From: Parvularcula sp. BBD 1991-13
Lineage (GTDB): Bacteria; Pseudomonadota; Alphaproteobacteria; Caulobacterales; Parvularculaceae
Reading direction: 5' to 3'
DNA length: 64,000 nt
NCBI GenBank assembly: GCA_001657385.1
Contig: LYSZ01000008.1
Span: 140,226-204,225, forward strand
The position numbers and the translations under genes were made by a program. Under the pieces are notes generated by a model. That model was not told the DNA's origin and did no database searches. It was given only the letters and a program-made list of their open reading frames with translations. Below are positions 27,250-38,129 of this stretch, piece after piece; the stretch's first letter is position 1; each line of letters opens with the position of its first letter.

Positions 27250-28383
27250 ATGGAAGAGAGCGAAAGGCGGATGCGCCCACCCCCCGATCAGACTCCCCCC
27301 GACATCCCCGCGCCCGACGCGTCCGCGCCCGACACGATCGCCGAACTTCGCGACCTTTACCGATCGGCGGAAGCGAGAGCGGCGCGCCTGCGGCTGCTGA
27401 TCGAGGCGGGACGCGATCTCTCATCGGCGACGGCGGACGAGCTTCCCGCGACGCTGCGCGTGAACGCGCGCCGGGCGGCGCTGTTCGCGGGCTTTCAGGA
27501 CGGCGAGGTCTCTTTCGACGCCGGCGCCGAGGGCGTGCCGCTGATCGCGCCGGGGCCGGACGGGCGCCGGGTCGGCACGCTCATGCTGGTCGGCGAGGCC
27601 GACCCCGGCGGCGTGCGCGATCGGGAAGACCGCGAAGCGCTCGACATGCTGGCGCAACTGATCGCGGCGGCGGTCGACCGCGCCGCGCGCGACGGCGAGC
27701 GCGACCGGCTCCTCGCCGCGCTTCGCGAGCGCGAGCAACATCTGGAGCATCTTGTCGGCCGTCTTTTTTCCGCCCAGGAAGACGAGCGCCGCTACGTGTC
27801 GCGAGAACTCCATGACGGCGTGGCGCAGACGGCGACGGCGCTTTTCCGCCGCCTCGACGCCCGCCCGCCCGCCGGCGGCGAGGCCGGCTCCGAGGACGCT
27901 CAGCTTGCGGAAATCGCCAAAGGGCTGGTGCGCGAGTTGCGCGCGGTGATCGCCGGGCTTCGCCCGACCGCCCTCGACGATCTCGGCCTTGTCCCGGCCA
28001 TCAAGACGCTCGCCGAGGAATTACAGGCCGAGGGTTACGAGGTGCGATGCTCGGTCGAGGGCGAGGAGGGCTGGCCGCACATTCTGACCACGCCCTATTT
28101 CCGGATCGCGCAGGAAGCCCTTTCGAACATCCGCAAACATGCGGGCGGGCGCTGCAAGGTGGACGTCTCGCTGCGGGGCGATGCGGCGAACGGCCGCTGG
28201 CGTCTCGAAATTCGCGACTACGGCGAGGGCCTTGGCGGCCGGGACATGACAACGTCCTTTGACGGGCGGCATGTGGGCATCGAGATGATGCGGGAACGGA
28301 TGAGCGCCGTCGGCGGCGTTCTCAAGGTTTCGCCGAGGACGCCGGGCGTCGCCGTTCTGGCCGTGACGGAGACGGGCGCATGA
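27250..28383 (+). CDS. NarX/DegS-type sensor histidine kinase
   Basis: The 377-aa protein has no membrane span. Residues about 25-140 form a degenerate GAF-like sensor, followed by a coiled stretch. The HisKA_3 phosphoacceptor region carries H188 in [10 protein letters not shown], and the HATPase end has [10 protein letters not shown] (N box) and DYGEGLGG (G1). This class phosphorylates NarL-type regulators. It overlaps the downstream regulator by 4 nt. The signal would be cytoplasmic. Confidence 0.9.
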   Translation: MEESERRMRPPPDQTPPDIPAPDASAPDTIAELRDLYRSAEARAARLRLLIEAGRDLSSATADELPATLRVNARRAALFAGFQDGEVSFDAGAEGVPLIAPGPDGRRVGTLMLVGEADPGGVRDREDREALDMLAQLIAAAVDRAARDGERDRLLAALREREQHLEHLVGRLFSAQEDERRYVSRELHDGVAQTATALFRRLDARPPAGGEAGSEDAQLAEIAKGLVRELRAVIAGLRPTALDDLGLVPAIKTLAEELQAEGYEVRCSVEGEEGWPHILTTPYFRIAQEALSNIRKHAGGRCKVDVSLRGDAANGRWRLEIRDYGEGLGGRDMTTSFDGRHVGIEMMRERMSAVGGVLKVSPRTPGVAVLAVTETGA

Positions 28384-29030
28384 GCGGGATCGATCCCAGC
28401 ATCGTCATTATCGACGATCACGAACTCGCGCGCGAAGGGCTGAGGCTCGCGCTGGAGCAGCGCGGCTTCAACGTCGCCGCCGCCGCGGCGACCGGCGAAG
28501 ACGCCATCGCCCTCGCCCGCGAACACGAGCCGGACCTTCTCCTCCTCGACATCAGGCTCGGGGACGGGATGGACGGTCTCGCCGCGGCGGCGGCGATCGA
28601 GGAGCTGAACCTCAAGACACGGATCATCATGCTGTCGCTGCATGACGATCCCGACTATGTGCGCGCCGCCCTTCGCGCCGGCGCCAAGGGCTATGTGCTG
28701 AAGGACGCCTCGCTTGACGAGTTGTGCCGGGAGGCGCGCATCGTCTTCAACGGGGGAACGGCGATCCCCCCGGACCTGCTGTCGAAGATCCTGATGCGGA
28801 CCGACAAGCCCGCGGAAGACGATCCGCCCGTCGACAGGTTGACGGAGCGCGAACGGAACGTGCTCGAACTGGTGGCGGACGGTCTCACCAACAAGGCGAT
28901 CGCCAGGCGGCTGGACATCAGTCCGTCGACGGTCAAAGCGCATGTGGAGCGCGTGCTCGCCAAACTCGGGGCCGCCGACCGGACCCAGGCGGCGGTCATG
29001 ATGGCGCGCTGGAAACAGGATGGCGGCTAG
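28380..29030 (+). CDS. NarL/LuxR-family response regulator
   Basis: The 216-aa protein has a receiver domain (acidic pair D12/D13, phospho-acceptor D57 in LLLLDIRL, K107 region GYVLKD) and a LuxR-type helix-turn-helix (about 150-205, [25 protein letters not shown]). The adjacent overlapping kinase is its cognate partner. The palindrome 1.2 kb upstream is a candidate target. Confidence 0.95.
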   Translation: MSGIDPSIVIIDDHELAREGLRLALEQRGFNVAAAAATGEDAIALAREHEPDLLLLDIRLGDGMDGLAAAAAIEELNLKTRIIMLSLHDDPDYVRAALRAGAKGYVLKDASLDELCREARIVFNGGTAIPPDLLSKILMRTDKPAEDDPPVDRLTERERNVLELVADGLTNKAIARRLDISPSTVKAHVERVLAKLGAADRTQAAVMMARWKQDGG

Positions 29031-31056
29031 GATGGCGGAACGGCTCTCCCCGCCCGCCCGGATCGCCCGGGCGTGGGCGGACATCCCCCTGACGCGCAAG
29101 GGGCTCGTCGTCGTCGCCGTCCCCCTGGTCATCCTGATCGGGGCGCTCGTCACGCTCTATCGGGCCAGCAACGCCGAAGCCCAGGCGGAAAGCGAAGTGC
29201 GGCGCGCATTTTCGATCCAGCGCGACGTCTACCAGGTGCATGCGCTTCTGGCCGAGGCGGCGAGCGGCGTGCGCGGATTTCTTCTGACCGATCAGGAACG
29301 GTTCCTTGAGCCCTACTGGAAAGCGGACCGGGAGTTGCCGGCGACGCTTGCGCGCCTCGATCTTGCGATTCAGGACCGCGGCGTGCGCGAAGCCTATGAG
29401 GTGTTTCTGACGCAGGCGGACAAAAAGCGCGTCAGTCTCGACAGGCTGCTCGACCTCGGGCGACAGGCAGGCGAGCGACAGGCAGGCGGGCGGCAGGCAG
29501 GCGGGCGCCCCGGCGCGCCGTCCGGATTGCCCCCCGAGATTCTCGACCTCCTGGTCGTCAACAAGGCCGACCTCGACGATCTCCGGCGGCAGATCGACGT
29601 CATCCAGTTGCGCGAAGGCCGCCTTCTTGATGCGCGGCAGGTGCGGGTCGAGCGCGTCCGCCAGCAGTTTCTGCTTCAGACCGCAGTCAGCGCCGTCGTC
29701 GGCGTCCTCGGCAGCCTACTCGCCGTCTATCTCTTCTCCACGGGCATCGTGCGTCGGGTCCACGCGCTTGAAGGCAACGCGGAGCGGTTGCAGAAAGGCG
29801 AGCCCCTGGCCGCTTTCCCGCCGGCCTTCGACGAGATCGGGCGCCTCGCCCGAAAGCTCGACAGGGCGAGCGCGCTGCTGCGGCAACGGGAGTCCGCATT
29901 GCGCGAGAGCGAGGAGCGTTTCCGCCTCGTCGTCGAACGGGTTCGCGATTACGGCATTTTCGCCCTGACGCCGCAAGGCGAAGTCGCCACCTGGAACACG
30001 GGCGCCGAGCGCATCAAGGGATGGAGCGCGGATGAAATCCTCGGTCAGCATTTCGGCCGTTTCTACCCGGAGGAAACCCGCGATTTTCTTCCCGGGCAGA
30101 TGCTCGCGCGCGCGCGGCGCGACGGCTCCGCCGAAGACGAGGGATGGCGCATTCGCAAGGACGGCTCGCGGTTCTGGGCGAACGTCATCATCACGGCGCT
30201 GCGCAATGACGAGGGCGAGTTGCGCGGCTTCGCCAAGGTGACCCGCGACATCACCGAGCGCAAACAGTCCGAGGAGGCCCTGCGCGTCGCCAGGGAAGAG
30301 GCGATCGCCGCCAATCTTGCGAAAAGCTCCTTTCTCTCCCGCACCAGTCACGAGTTGCGCACCCCCATGAGCGCCATCATCGGCTTTGCGCAGATGCTTG
30401 AGCTTGACCACGACCAGTTGCCCGAGCGGCACCAGAAGGCCGTCGGGCAGATCCTCAAGGCGGCGAGACACCTGTTGTCGCTGATCAACGACCTCCTCGA
30501 CATTTCGAGCATTGAAGCGGGGGGCGAGGAGATGAATATCGAGACCGCCGAACTCAACGACATCCTCACCGAGGCGCATGGATTGTCCGCGCCGATCGTC
30601 AAGGCGGCCGGGCTCCGGTTCGATTTGCAGCTGCCCGAGACGCCCCTGGCCCTCGCCTGCGACCGGCGGCGCGCCATACAGATCATCCTCAATCTTGTCA
30701 CCAACGCGGCGAAATACAATCGTCAGGGTGCGTTCGTCCGGCTCGCGGCGCGGGCGGATGGGGCGCGGGCGATCATCGAAGTGTCCGATGACGGGCCCGG
30801 CATCGCCCCCGGCGACGCCCCCAGATTGTTCACTCCTTTCGACCGGCTTGGCGGGGAACGGCAAAAAGGCGTGGAAGGCTCCGGCCTGGGCCTCGCCCTG
30901 TCGAAGCGCCTCGTCAAGTCGATGGACGGCGAAATCGGCTTCGAGCCGAACCGGGCCGCGGGCCGCGGGTCCGTCTTCTGGTTCAGCCTGCCCCGCGCGC
31001 CGTCGCCGGCGCAGGCCGCCATTGAAAAACCTTCCGGGGAGGAACCAACGCCATGA
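29020..31056 (+). CDS. CHASE3-HAMP-PAS sensor histidine kinase
   Basis: The 678-aa inner-membrane kinase has a first membrane span (about 27-50), a CHASE3-type periplasmic helical domain (about 55-215), a second span (about 218-245), HAMP, a PAS domain (about 300-415, [18 protein letters not shown]), HisKA (H444 in [10 protein letters not shown]) and HATPase_c ([27 protein letters not shown]). It overlaps the regulator before it by 11 nt and the receiver after it by 4 nt. An ATG at 29032 is the alternative start. Residues about 148-163 carry a short RQAG repeat. Confidence 0.92.
   Translation: MAARMAERLSPPARIARAWADIPLTRKGLVVVAVPLVILIGALVTLYRASNAEAQAESEVRRAFSIQRDVYQVHALLAEAASGVRGFLLTDQERFLEPYWKADRELPATLARLDLAIQDRGVREAYEVFLTQADKKRVSLDRLLDLGRQAGERQAGGRQAGGRPGAPSGLPPEILDLLVVNKADLDDLRRQIDVIQLREGRLLDARQVRVERVRQQFLLQTAVSAVVGVLGSLLAVYLFSTGIVRRVHALEGNAERLQKGEPLAAFPPAFDEIGRLARKLDRASALLRQRESALRESEERFRLVVERVRDYGIFALTPQGEVATWNTGAERIKGWSADEILGQHFGRFYPEETRDFLPGQMLARARRDGSAEDEGWRIRKDGSRFWANVIITALRNDEGELRGFAKVTRDITERKQSEEALRVAREEAIAANLAKSSFLSRTSHELRTPMSAIIGFAQMLELDHDQLPERHQKAVGQILKAARHLLSLINDLLDISSIEAGGEEMNIETAELNDILTEAHGLSAPIVKAAGLRFDLQLPETPLALACDRRRAIQIILNLVTNAAKYNRQGAFVRLAARADGARAIIEVSDDGPGIAPGDAPRLFTPFDRLGGERQKGVEGSGLGLALSKRLVKSMDGEIGFEPNRAAGRGSVFWFSLPRAPSPAQAAIEKPSGEEPTP
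29461..29508 (+). repeat. In-frame 15-bp repeat (RQAGx, three copies) in the CHASE3 kinase
   Basis: The peptide reads [15 protein letters not shown], then R, from near-identical 15-nt units built on GACAGGCAGGCG. The copy number could vary by slippage without breaking the frame. It lies in the periplasmic sensor region. Confidence 0.7.
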
Positions 31057-31502
31057 GCGCGCCGGGCGATTTCGTCACCATGCAGGAGATCACCAGGCGG
31101 CGGGTGCTCGTCATCGACGACGAGGAAGCCAACATCCTCCTGCTTGAATCCCTGCTTGAACGCGAGGGATACGAGGACGTTCACTATCTCGTCGATCCGG
31201 CGAGAGCGATGGAGACGTTCATCGAGACGGCCCCGCATATAGTCCTGCTCGACCTGATGATGCCCGACATCGACGGGTACCAGCTGCTCGACGCCTTCCG
31301 GCGTCAGACGCGCCCGGACGAGTTCCGGCCGATCCTTGTCCTGACCGCGGACACCACTGTACAGGCGCGCCGCCGCGCCCTCTCCCTCGGCGCCAAGGAC
31401 CTGGTGGTGAAACCCTTCGACGTGATCGAGGTCGGCCTGCGGATTGCGAACCTGCTCGAAACGCAAATCCTATACGAGCGCCTCCGCCGGACGCCGGCGT
31501 GA
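31053..31502 (+). CDS. Single-domain response regulator
   Basis: The 149-aa protein is a CheY-like receiver with D22/D23, phospho-acceptor D67 (VLLDLMMPD) and K120 (VVKPFD), plus a ~25-residue helical tail. It has no output domain and so probably relays phosphate or acts by protein contact. It overlaps the CHASE3 kinase by 4 nt and ends the four-gene operon. Confidence 0.92.
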   Translation: MSAPGDFVTMQEITRRRVLVIDDEEANILLLESLLEREGYEDVHYLVDPARAMETFIETAPHIVLLDLMMPDIDGYQLLDAFRRQTRPDEFRPILVLTADTTVQARRRALSLGAKDLVVKPFDVIEVGLRIANLLETQILYERLRRTPA

Positions 31503-31891
31503 GCGTAAATAATAGCGTGAGCGCACAGACGCACACGAAAAACGAGCTGTTGGAAGGTGAGCCGGCCTTGGACGCCGGCCTTGGGCGCCAGCCTTGGGCG
31601 AAGGATCGAAGCGGAACCCGCGCGATGGGATGGCGGGCCGCGTCGCGTGCATAAAAATGGCGGAGCTTGATGGTGACGCATCGAGCCGAAGCCCCCAGAC
31701 GCCGCGACTGCGCGTCGGCCCGTCAGGCCGCCCGCCGGAGGCGATTGCGAAGCAATTAGCCGCGAGGCAAAGGATGGTGGAGCTAACCGAAGCTTCATCG
31801 AACCACGGCCCAAGCGGCCGACTGGCCGCCAGGCGGTCAGCCCGCCCCATCGGAGACACGAGCAAAGCGAGTTGTCGTGAGATATGTAAAG
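31503..31891. other. Gene-free stretch upstream of tRNA-Val
   Basis: No supported gene is present. It contains a 3 x 13-bp tandem repeat (31561-31599) and GC-rich imperfect inverted repeats around 31810-31840. The plus-strand frame that reads into the tRNA is a known artefact class. Confidence 0.5.
31561..31599. repeat. 13-bp tandem repeat, three copies
   Basis: The units GCCGGCCTTGGAC, GCCGGCCTTGGGC and GCCAGCCTTGGGC are head to tail, each differing at one base from the next. Confidence 0.75.
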
Positions 31892-31966
31892 TGGTGGGCG
31901 CGGCTGGGTTCGAACCAGCGACCCCTACGGTGTGAACGTAGTGCTCTCCCGCTGAGCTACGCGCCC
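31892..31966 (-). tRNA. tRNA-Val (anticodon CAC)
   Basis: On the minus strand a full cloverleaf is visible. The acceptor stem is GGGCGCG with CGCGCCC, the D-arm AGCTCAGCGGGAGAGC, the anticodon stem CTACG/CGTAG around TTCACAC (anticodon CAC), and the T-loop GGTTCGAACCC. The CCA end is encoded. It reads GTG valine codons. Confidence 0.95.
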
Positions 31967-32250
31967 GAAGATTCAGGCTAGTAGCGCACTCGTCGCGCGT
32001 TTTCAAGGGGATGCAGACAAGCGTTGCCGATCATGGCGGATCGCTGCGTTTTTTGGAGAAAGTCGTTGCCGTTACGTTGCCGCCTCGCCCGAACCGGGCC
32101 TTGAGGACGCTTCGTGACGCAAGCGTCTGGGCTTGCCAATCGACGCTTCCGAATTTGTCAGGACGGACTTGGCGCACAAGCGAGCCTGAGGCTGTCGTTA
32201 ACAATGTCGCTCGCGAATACGGACGACGGCCGCTGCTCCGTGTCGGGAAG
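31967..32250. other. Gene-free island edge between tRNA-Val and the IS256 end
   Basis: No coding signal, ribosome site or homologous protein fragment can be recognised in either strand. It is probably degraded island DNA. Confidence 0.4.
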
Positions 32251-33640
32251 TGTCAGGGTTTTTGTGTAAGTAGCGAACGCCGGCATGTTATGCTTGAAGG
32301 AGCAACGCATGCGAGAAGTGACGAAAAAACGTGAAATATCCGACGGCGGAGTTGATGAGCTTTTGAAGGAGTGAAACGCGAAGAGCGTTGAACGAAAAGC
32401 CGGAAGATCTGCTCGGGCCTGACGGGATATTCAAGGCGCTCAAAAAACGCATGATCGAGAAAGCGCTGGGCGCCGAGCTGAGCGGCCATCTCGGCTGCGA
32501 CAAATCCGATCCCGCCGGGCGCGGCGGCGGCGACCGCCGCAACGGAACGAGCAACAAGACGGTCACGACGGAGGATGGTTCGGTTGAGATCGGCGCGCCG
32601 CGCGATCGCAACGGGTCGTTCGAGCCGCAACTTGTGAAGAAAAATCAGACGCGGATCGACGGCTTCGATGACAAGATCGTCTCAATGCATGCGCGCGGGA
32701 TGTCGGTGCGGGAAATCCGCGGGCATTTGAAGGACCTCTATGGCGTTGAAATCTCGCCGGATTTGATCAGCCGCGTCACCGGCGCGATCCTGGAAGACGT
32801 GAAAGCCTGGCAGACCCGGGCGCTTGATGCGATCTATCCGGTGGTCATTTTCGACGCCCTGCAGGTCAAGATTCGCGATCACGGGATCGTCCGCAACAAG
32901 ACTGTCTACCTGGCGCTGGCGATCCGCCCGATGGGAAACGGGAAGTTTTGGGGATATGGACCGAGCAGACAGAAGGCGCGAAGTTCTGGCTGAAGGTCAT
33001 GAACGAAATGAAAAACCGCGGGCTCGACGACATATTGATCGCCGTTGTCGACGGCCTCAAAGGCTTTCCCGAAGCGATCAATGCGTTCAGGCGCTGCATT
33101 GGCTTCGCCAATGGTCGCCCTCACTTCCAAAATGCGTTGTCCAGACCTGCATCGTACATCTGGTGCGATACTCGCTCAACTTCTGTTCCTACAAGGACAA
33201 AAAGCAGGTCGCGCGCGACCTCAAAACCGTCTACAGCGCCAAGGATGCTGACGACGCAGAAGAACGGCTTGGCGATTTCGAGCAGAAATGGGGCGAAAAA
33301 TACCTCTCTATCGGCCAGTCATGGCGGCGAAACTGGAGCCAAGTCATTGCGTTCTTCGCCTTCCCGAAAGATATACGTCGGATCATTTACACGACCAACG
33401 CTATAGAATCGCTCAACGCCTTGATCCGAAAGATAATCAAATCGCGCGGCCAGTTCCCGAATGACGACGCCGCAATCAAGCTGATCTATCTCGCCGTCCA
33501 GAACGCCGGCCAGGTTACGAACGCCGGTGTCTGGGGTTGGAAGACAGCCCTCAATCAGTTTGCTATCATGGTTGAAGACAGAATGCCGAACCAGATCTGA
33601 AACCTATGCCGGTTAATCCGTTTACACAGAATATCTGACA
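32251..33640 (+). mobile_element. IS256-family insertion sequence, inactive
   Basis: The ends are related inverted repeats: 32251-32286 (TGTCAGGG...CCGGCAT) and the complement of 33606-33640 (TGTCAGAT...CCGGCAT), about 70% alike over 35 nt. The 1.39-kb span and the transposase inside fit the IS256 group. No flanking duplication of 8-9 bp is visible, and the right end abuts a broken istB gene, so the surroundings were rearranged after insertion. Confidence 0.75.
32309..33600 (+). pseudogene. IS256-family (mutator-type) transposase, multiply broken
   Basis: A start (AAGGAG, ATG 32309, MREVTKKREISDGGVD) is followed after 21 codons by TGA 32372. The body then continues in another frame (NEKPEDLLGPDGIFKALKKR), in which [10 protein letters not shown] is the expected catalytic Asp region. 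A second break lies near 32927 (one C missing before GATGGGAAACGG), after which the frame gives [21 protein letters not shown] third, near 33090-33130, is about 40 nt of foreign sequence before [14 protein letters not shown]. The last part (ESLNALIRK) is intact to TGA 33600. It is not functional. Confidence 0.9.
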
Positions 33641-33970
33641 GGCTCCCGGCGGCAGGCGCAGATCGCCAAGCGTCATCTCCTGATCATCGACGAGCTCGGC
33701 TTTGCGCCGTTATCCAAGACGGGCGCCGAGCTTCTCTTCGAAGTGTTCTCCCAGCGCTATGAGCGCGGCGCCACGCTGGTGACGTCGAACCTGCCCTTCG
33801 ACGAGTGGGCCGAGACCTTCGGCTCCGAGCGCCTCACCGGCGCACTGCTCGACCGGCTCACGCCCCACGTTCATATCCTCGAAATGAACCGCGACAGCTA
33901 CTGGCTCGCCCAGGCGAAAAAGAACAAAGCGAGGCCGGATGCAAATGCCGGCGCCGAAGCCGGCGGATAA
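33641..33970 (+). pseudogene. IS21-family IstB ATPase, C-terminal fragment
   Basis: An open frame starts right at the IS256 right end and gives AKRHLLIIDELGFAPLSKTG (Walker B region), then FEVFSQRYERGATLVTSNLP, a sensor-I type motif, and the C-terminus to TAA 33970. About half of IstB, including Walker A, and all of IstA are missing. IstB is the DNA-bending AAA+ helper of IS21 transposition. The upstream part was lost at the IS256 junction. Confidence 0.88.
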
Positions 33971-34159
33971 TCACAGCAAAGCGGAATGGACAAAAGGCGC
34001 GCCCTGACTCGAAGACGGTCAGCACGCCTTGCGGCGAGAAGTATTTTCCACTGTTCGACAGGTTTGACCGCGAAGTCCGGGAACGGGCGTCCGCAACGGA
34101 CCGGATGAGGCCGCGCTTGGCGCAGACGCGCCGCCAAGGCCCGGAAAGCGAGGGCACGC

Positions 34160-34188
34160 TTGATTTCTACAGAAATACCCGCTATATA
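34160..34188 (+). promoter_or_regulatory. Sigma-70 type promoter with internal palindrome, toxin-antitoxin operon
   Basis: TTGATT (34160-34165) and TATATA (34183-34188) are 17 nt apart, a near-consensus promoter 26 nt before the antitoxin ATG. The spacer contains ATTTCT-AC-AGAAAT (34163-34176), an inverted repeat placed where an autorepressing antitoxin would block polymerase. Confidence 0.7.
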
Positions 34189-34213
34189 TTCTTTCAAAGG
34201 AAAGGAGCGCCGA

Positions 34214-34591
34214 ATGCCCCAAACGGCAGTCATCGACAATCAGGAACGCGCGCGGGTCATGACCATGGCTGTGGTCCGGGCCGCCGAAAAGCTCGGGCTT
34301 TCAGGCAAGGACATGGCCCTGATTCTTGGGGTTTCGGAACCGACCGTCTCGCGGATGCGCAAGGACGAGTTCCGGCTGGAAGAAGGCACCAAGCCCTTCG
34401 AGCTTGGGGCCCTGTTCGTCCGCCTGTTCCGGTCGCTCGATGCGATCACCGGCGGCGACAGCAAGGTCGCCCATGCCTGGCTGCGCAATGACAACCGGGC
34501 GCTCGGCGGTCGTCCGCTCGATCAAATCAAGACGATTGCAGGACTGACTCATGGCCTTGCCTATCTGGATTCCAGACGCGCTCCGCTCTGA
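34214..34591 (+). CDS. Xre/MbcA/ParS-type antitoxin of a RES toxin
   Basis: The 125-aa protein has an N-terminal helix-turn-helix (about 20-55, LGLSGKDMALILGVSEPTVSRM) and the C-terminal antitoxin/toxin-binding domain seen in MbcA/ParS (about 70-120, ending LGGRPLDQIKTIAGLTHGLAYLD). It binds and neutralises the RES toxin encoded immediately downstream and likely represses its own promoter. AAAGGAG precedes ATG 34214. The toxin gene overlaps it by 41 nt. Confidence 0.92.
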   Translation: MPQTAVIDNQERARVMTMAVVRAAEKLGLSGKDMALILGVSEPTVSRMRKDEFRLEEGTKPFELGALFVRLFRSLDAITGGDSKVAHAWLRNDNRALGGRPLDQIKTIAGLTHGLAYLDSRRAPL

Positions 34592-35267
34592 GCGGCAAGG
34601 CGTCAAACGCGTCTTCTGGCGCTGCGTGGAGGCGCAACACATCGTCTCCACGCTTGCGCTCGTCGACACGCTGGATGAGCAGCGCCTGCTGGAAGACATG
34701 CTCGAAGAGACCAAGCCGCCTGTCCCGCCGGACTGCGCGGGGTTGCATTATCTCTACATGACGCCGTTCCGCTACGGCCTCTATCCGAACGGGTCGCGGT
34801 TCCGCCGCGCCGGACCAACGCCGGGCGTCTATTACGTGTCGGAGGAACCGGCGACAGCGATCATCGAAACCGCGTTTCATCTCTTGCTGTTCTACGCCGA
34901 CTCTCCGAGCACGCCATTTCCGGCGCAGCCGACCGAGCACACCGCGTTCGACGTGCCGGTTCGCAGCGACGCGTCGATCGATCTCACCTCAAAGCCATTC
35001 AGCGACGCGGCTGACCTCTGGATGCATCCCTCAGACTACGAAGCGTGCCAACAGCTCGAAGAGGCTGCACGCGCCGAGAACATCCAACTGATCCGCTACG
35101 CGTCAGTCCGCGATCCCGACCACAGACCCAATGCCGCCATTCTCACCTGCACCGCTTTCGCCGCCACGGCCCCCACCCAGAACCAGACCTGGCGGCTCTG
35201 GTTTAACAAGACCGGCGTGCATGCGATCTGCGAGTTTCTGGGGGAGAAGTTTTCCCTGCGATTTGAT

Positions 35268-35270
<3 letters not shown>
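34551..35270 (+). CDS. RES-domain toxin (NAD+-degrading type)
   Basis: The 239-aa protein carries the RES motifs that name the family: an arginine (FRYGLYPNGSRFRRAG), then GVYYVSEEPATAIIETAFH with tyrosine and glutamate, and a late serine/threonine region (NKTGVHAICEF). Known RES toxins deplete NAD+. ATG 34551 overlaps the antitoxin by 41 nt. Its stop TGA (35268-35270) is the first three bases of the IS3 terminal repeat, so the C-terminus ends exactly where the insertion begins; the last residue or two may be changed. Confidence 0.9.
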
Positions 35271-35879
<609 letters not shown>

Positions 35880-36505
35880 AGGGCGAGTTCGCGGGTGATC
35901 TCCTCAAGCGCGATGTCTCCGGCGAAGTCGGTGAAGTACTGGATCGATGTCCGCTTGGTCTTCTCCCAGGAGGCGCGCTGGTTCGGCGATTTGTAGAGAT
36001 GCGCATTGTAGGCGATCTCGCCGACATAGACCTCGAAGGCTTCAGAGACACTGACGGTCGGTTTCGGCGTGCCGCCAAGCAGCGCTTCAGCGTCCCGCTC
36101 TTTGGGGATCTCTGCCGGGCCGGCGTTCTGATGAACCGCAAGCAGCCGCGCCAAGGCTTCCTCCAGTGGAGCGACCGTCGCAAGATGATCGATCGGCTGA
36201 TAGGTGAAGCCGCTCGCCAGCGCCTTGACCGTCGCCATGCGATAGCGGCGGCGTACGGCTTCGGAGGTTTCGCGATTGGACGAGGGACCGACTTCCTCGG
36301 CGATTTTCAGCGAAGCCCAGTAGTGGTCGTCAGCCTCAGCAAGCAGATCGCGCTTATAGCGGGCCTGCTCAATCGACGTTGCGCCAAGTGATTCCTTGAT
36401 CCGCTTGCGCGTATCGAGGTGCGAGAACTTGCTCGGCACACGTCGGTTGTACCACCAGACCCGGCCGCGCTGTTCGAGGTAGGAATTGTCGTCGACGCGC
36501 TTCAT
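35880..36505 (-). pseudogene. Tyrosine recombinase (phage-type integrase), N-terminal half only
   Basis: From ATG 36505 the protein begins MKRVDDNSYLEQRGRVWWYN, the DUF6538-type opening of many alphaproteobacterial integrases. A SAM-like core-binding region follows (about 140-205, VSVSEAFEVYVGEIAYN, WEKTKRTSIQYFTDFAGD). The coding sequence ends at the IS3 repeat (35879), removing the catalytic R..H-R-Y domain. It is adjacent to tRNA-Asp, where integrases of this type integrate. Confidence 0.85.
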
Positions 36506-36639
36506 GACGCCGACCATTGGTCCACAATCTGGTCCCATTTTGGTCCACAGATTCCGGCCATTTTATGCAAGGAGAAGCAAAAGGAAGAGAAAATTCCTTT
36601 TGTTTTCAACCCTTTAAGCGGGTACCATTTCGAGAGAAA

Positions 36640-36716
<77 letters not shown>

Positions 36717-36942
36717 TCGCGAGCCCTCGGCCCGGCAGAGATCCGCACTTACGGCAAAGCCCCGGCGCGGTCAAGCTGGAATATCGCGCTCCCGGCGAGA
36801 CTGCCGCGGGACCATGCAAGGCCGCCGCCGCCGGCTGAAGAACCGGCAGGAAAAGCGAACCTGCGCCCGACACTTTTTGCCCGGGGATCGAATCTCGCCT
36901 AAGCACCAGGGAGAGCATCCCGCCAGCCCGCCGAGCCGCCTC

Positions 36943-38067
36943 ATGATTTTTTTCCGACCGTCCGATTCGGGCCTTAATTCGATGCTCGGCCAGGTGATGT
37001 GGTTCAAGCGGTTCTGCGACGGCTGCGGGCTCGATTTCGACGTCGCGGTCGATCTCGACGCCAGCCCGCGCAACCGCGCCGAGGGGGCGCTGCATCGTCT
37101 TTTCTTCGATGAGGCGCCGAGGGAAAATCTGCGCCGCACTTTCGATGACCGGATAAGCCTGCGGGAATTTTTCAACAGCGCAATTTCGGGCGCCGGCGTC
37201 AGGCCGGCGCGAGACATTCTTGTCGACGCCGGCCTCAAGGACGGCGCCGGCGGGGGAAATGTCTGGACCCTGCACGAGTTTCAGCTTCACTGCCTGCGCA
37301 ACGGCTTCCTCTCGGACCGGTTCCCCTACTGGGCGGCGCCGCTCGACCGGTGGACCCGGCGCGGCGCGCTGGCGCAGGCGGGCGGTTCGGAATCGCGGGA
37401 CAAGGCCGCATCCTCGCTTTGCCTGATCCACAGCCGCATCGGGGACTGTTGCGTGCTGACGCGCGATCGTCTGCCTGCTGCGCTCGCCGCTGCGTTTCCC
37501 AAACCCGTCTTCGCAGCTCAGCGCTTTATGTCGCGGGAAGACTTCCAGCTATATTCGTTCGGCCTGCATCCAAAAATGCCCCCTCGGCACTACGCCGAGC
37601 GGGGCGCGCGGCTTGTCGATGCAGAAGCGTACGCCGCCGCCGCGGCCGCCCTGAAACAATCGCAAGACAAGCCGGTCCGGTTACAGTTCATCAGCGACGG
37701 CTATACGAAACCGGCAGAGGCCATCGCAAAGGCAAGCGGGAAAGACGCCGCGAGCGTCGAAAGCGCACTCAACGCCATGCTCGCGCCCGTAACGGCGCTC
37801 AGCGACAGCGTCCTGCTCGGCGAGACCGCCGCGCTTCTGGCGCCGACGCTGCAGGCCGTGATGGATTGCGATTTCCTGATCTCCGGCCCGTCCCTCTTCG
37901 CCGTCACAACCAAGCTCGCGGTGCAAGGGGAAGGCGCGCTGGACCGCTGGCGGATGCTCGATCAGAGCGACACGCTCAGCCGGTATCTGCAATTGCCGGC
38001 GCTGGTCAACCTGCCTTTGCCCGTTTACGAGGCGCGCCTGCTGCAATTGATCGCAACGTCGGGCTGA
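36943..38067 (+). CDS. Fucosyltransferase-like protein
   Basis: The 374-aa protein starts MIFFRPSDSGLNSMLGQ. A middle motif IHSRIGDCCVL resembles the HxRxGD loop of GT-B fucosyltransferases (GT11/O-FucT type). The C-terminal part, QFISDGYTKPAE and CDFLISGPSLFAVTTK, resembles their donor-binding end. It would use GDP-fucose; gmd, which makes its precursor, is at the far end of this locus. Similarity is by motif only, so the exact family is uncertain. It begins the polysaccharide locus just after the island. Confidence 0.5.
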   Translation: MIFFRPSDSGLNSMLGQVMWFKRFCDGCGLDFDVAVDLDASPRNRAEGALHRLFFDEAPRENLRRTFDDRISLREFFNSAISGAGVRPARDILVDAGLKDGAGGGNVWTLHEFQLHCLRNGFLSDRFPYWAAPLDRWTRRGALAQAGGSESRDKAASSLCLIHSRIGDCCVLTRDRLPAALAAAFPKPVFAAQRFMSREDFQLYSFGLHPKMPPRHYAERGARLVDAEAYAAAAAALKQSQDKPVRLQFISDGYTKPAEAIAKASGKDAASVESALNAMLAPVTALSDSVLLGETAALLAPTLQAVMDCDFLISGPSLFAVTTKLAVQGEGALDRWRMLDQSDTLSRYLQLPALVNLPLPVYEARLLQLIATSG

Positions 38068-38129
38068 GCCGCCTTACCCGGTGTGTCTTTCGTTATGCGC
38101 CCGGCGCGGCGCGCCCCGAAAAACGATCG

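Noticed and set aside
31594..31935. A 113-aa plus-strand frame ending VVGAAGFEPATPTV
   Set aside because: This ending arises from reading the back of a tRNA T-arm; a known artefact class.
32243..33648. Target-site duplication around the IS256 element
   Set aside because: The 8 bases on the left (TCGGGAAG) and right (GGCTCCCG) do not match.
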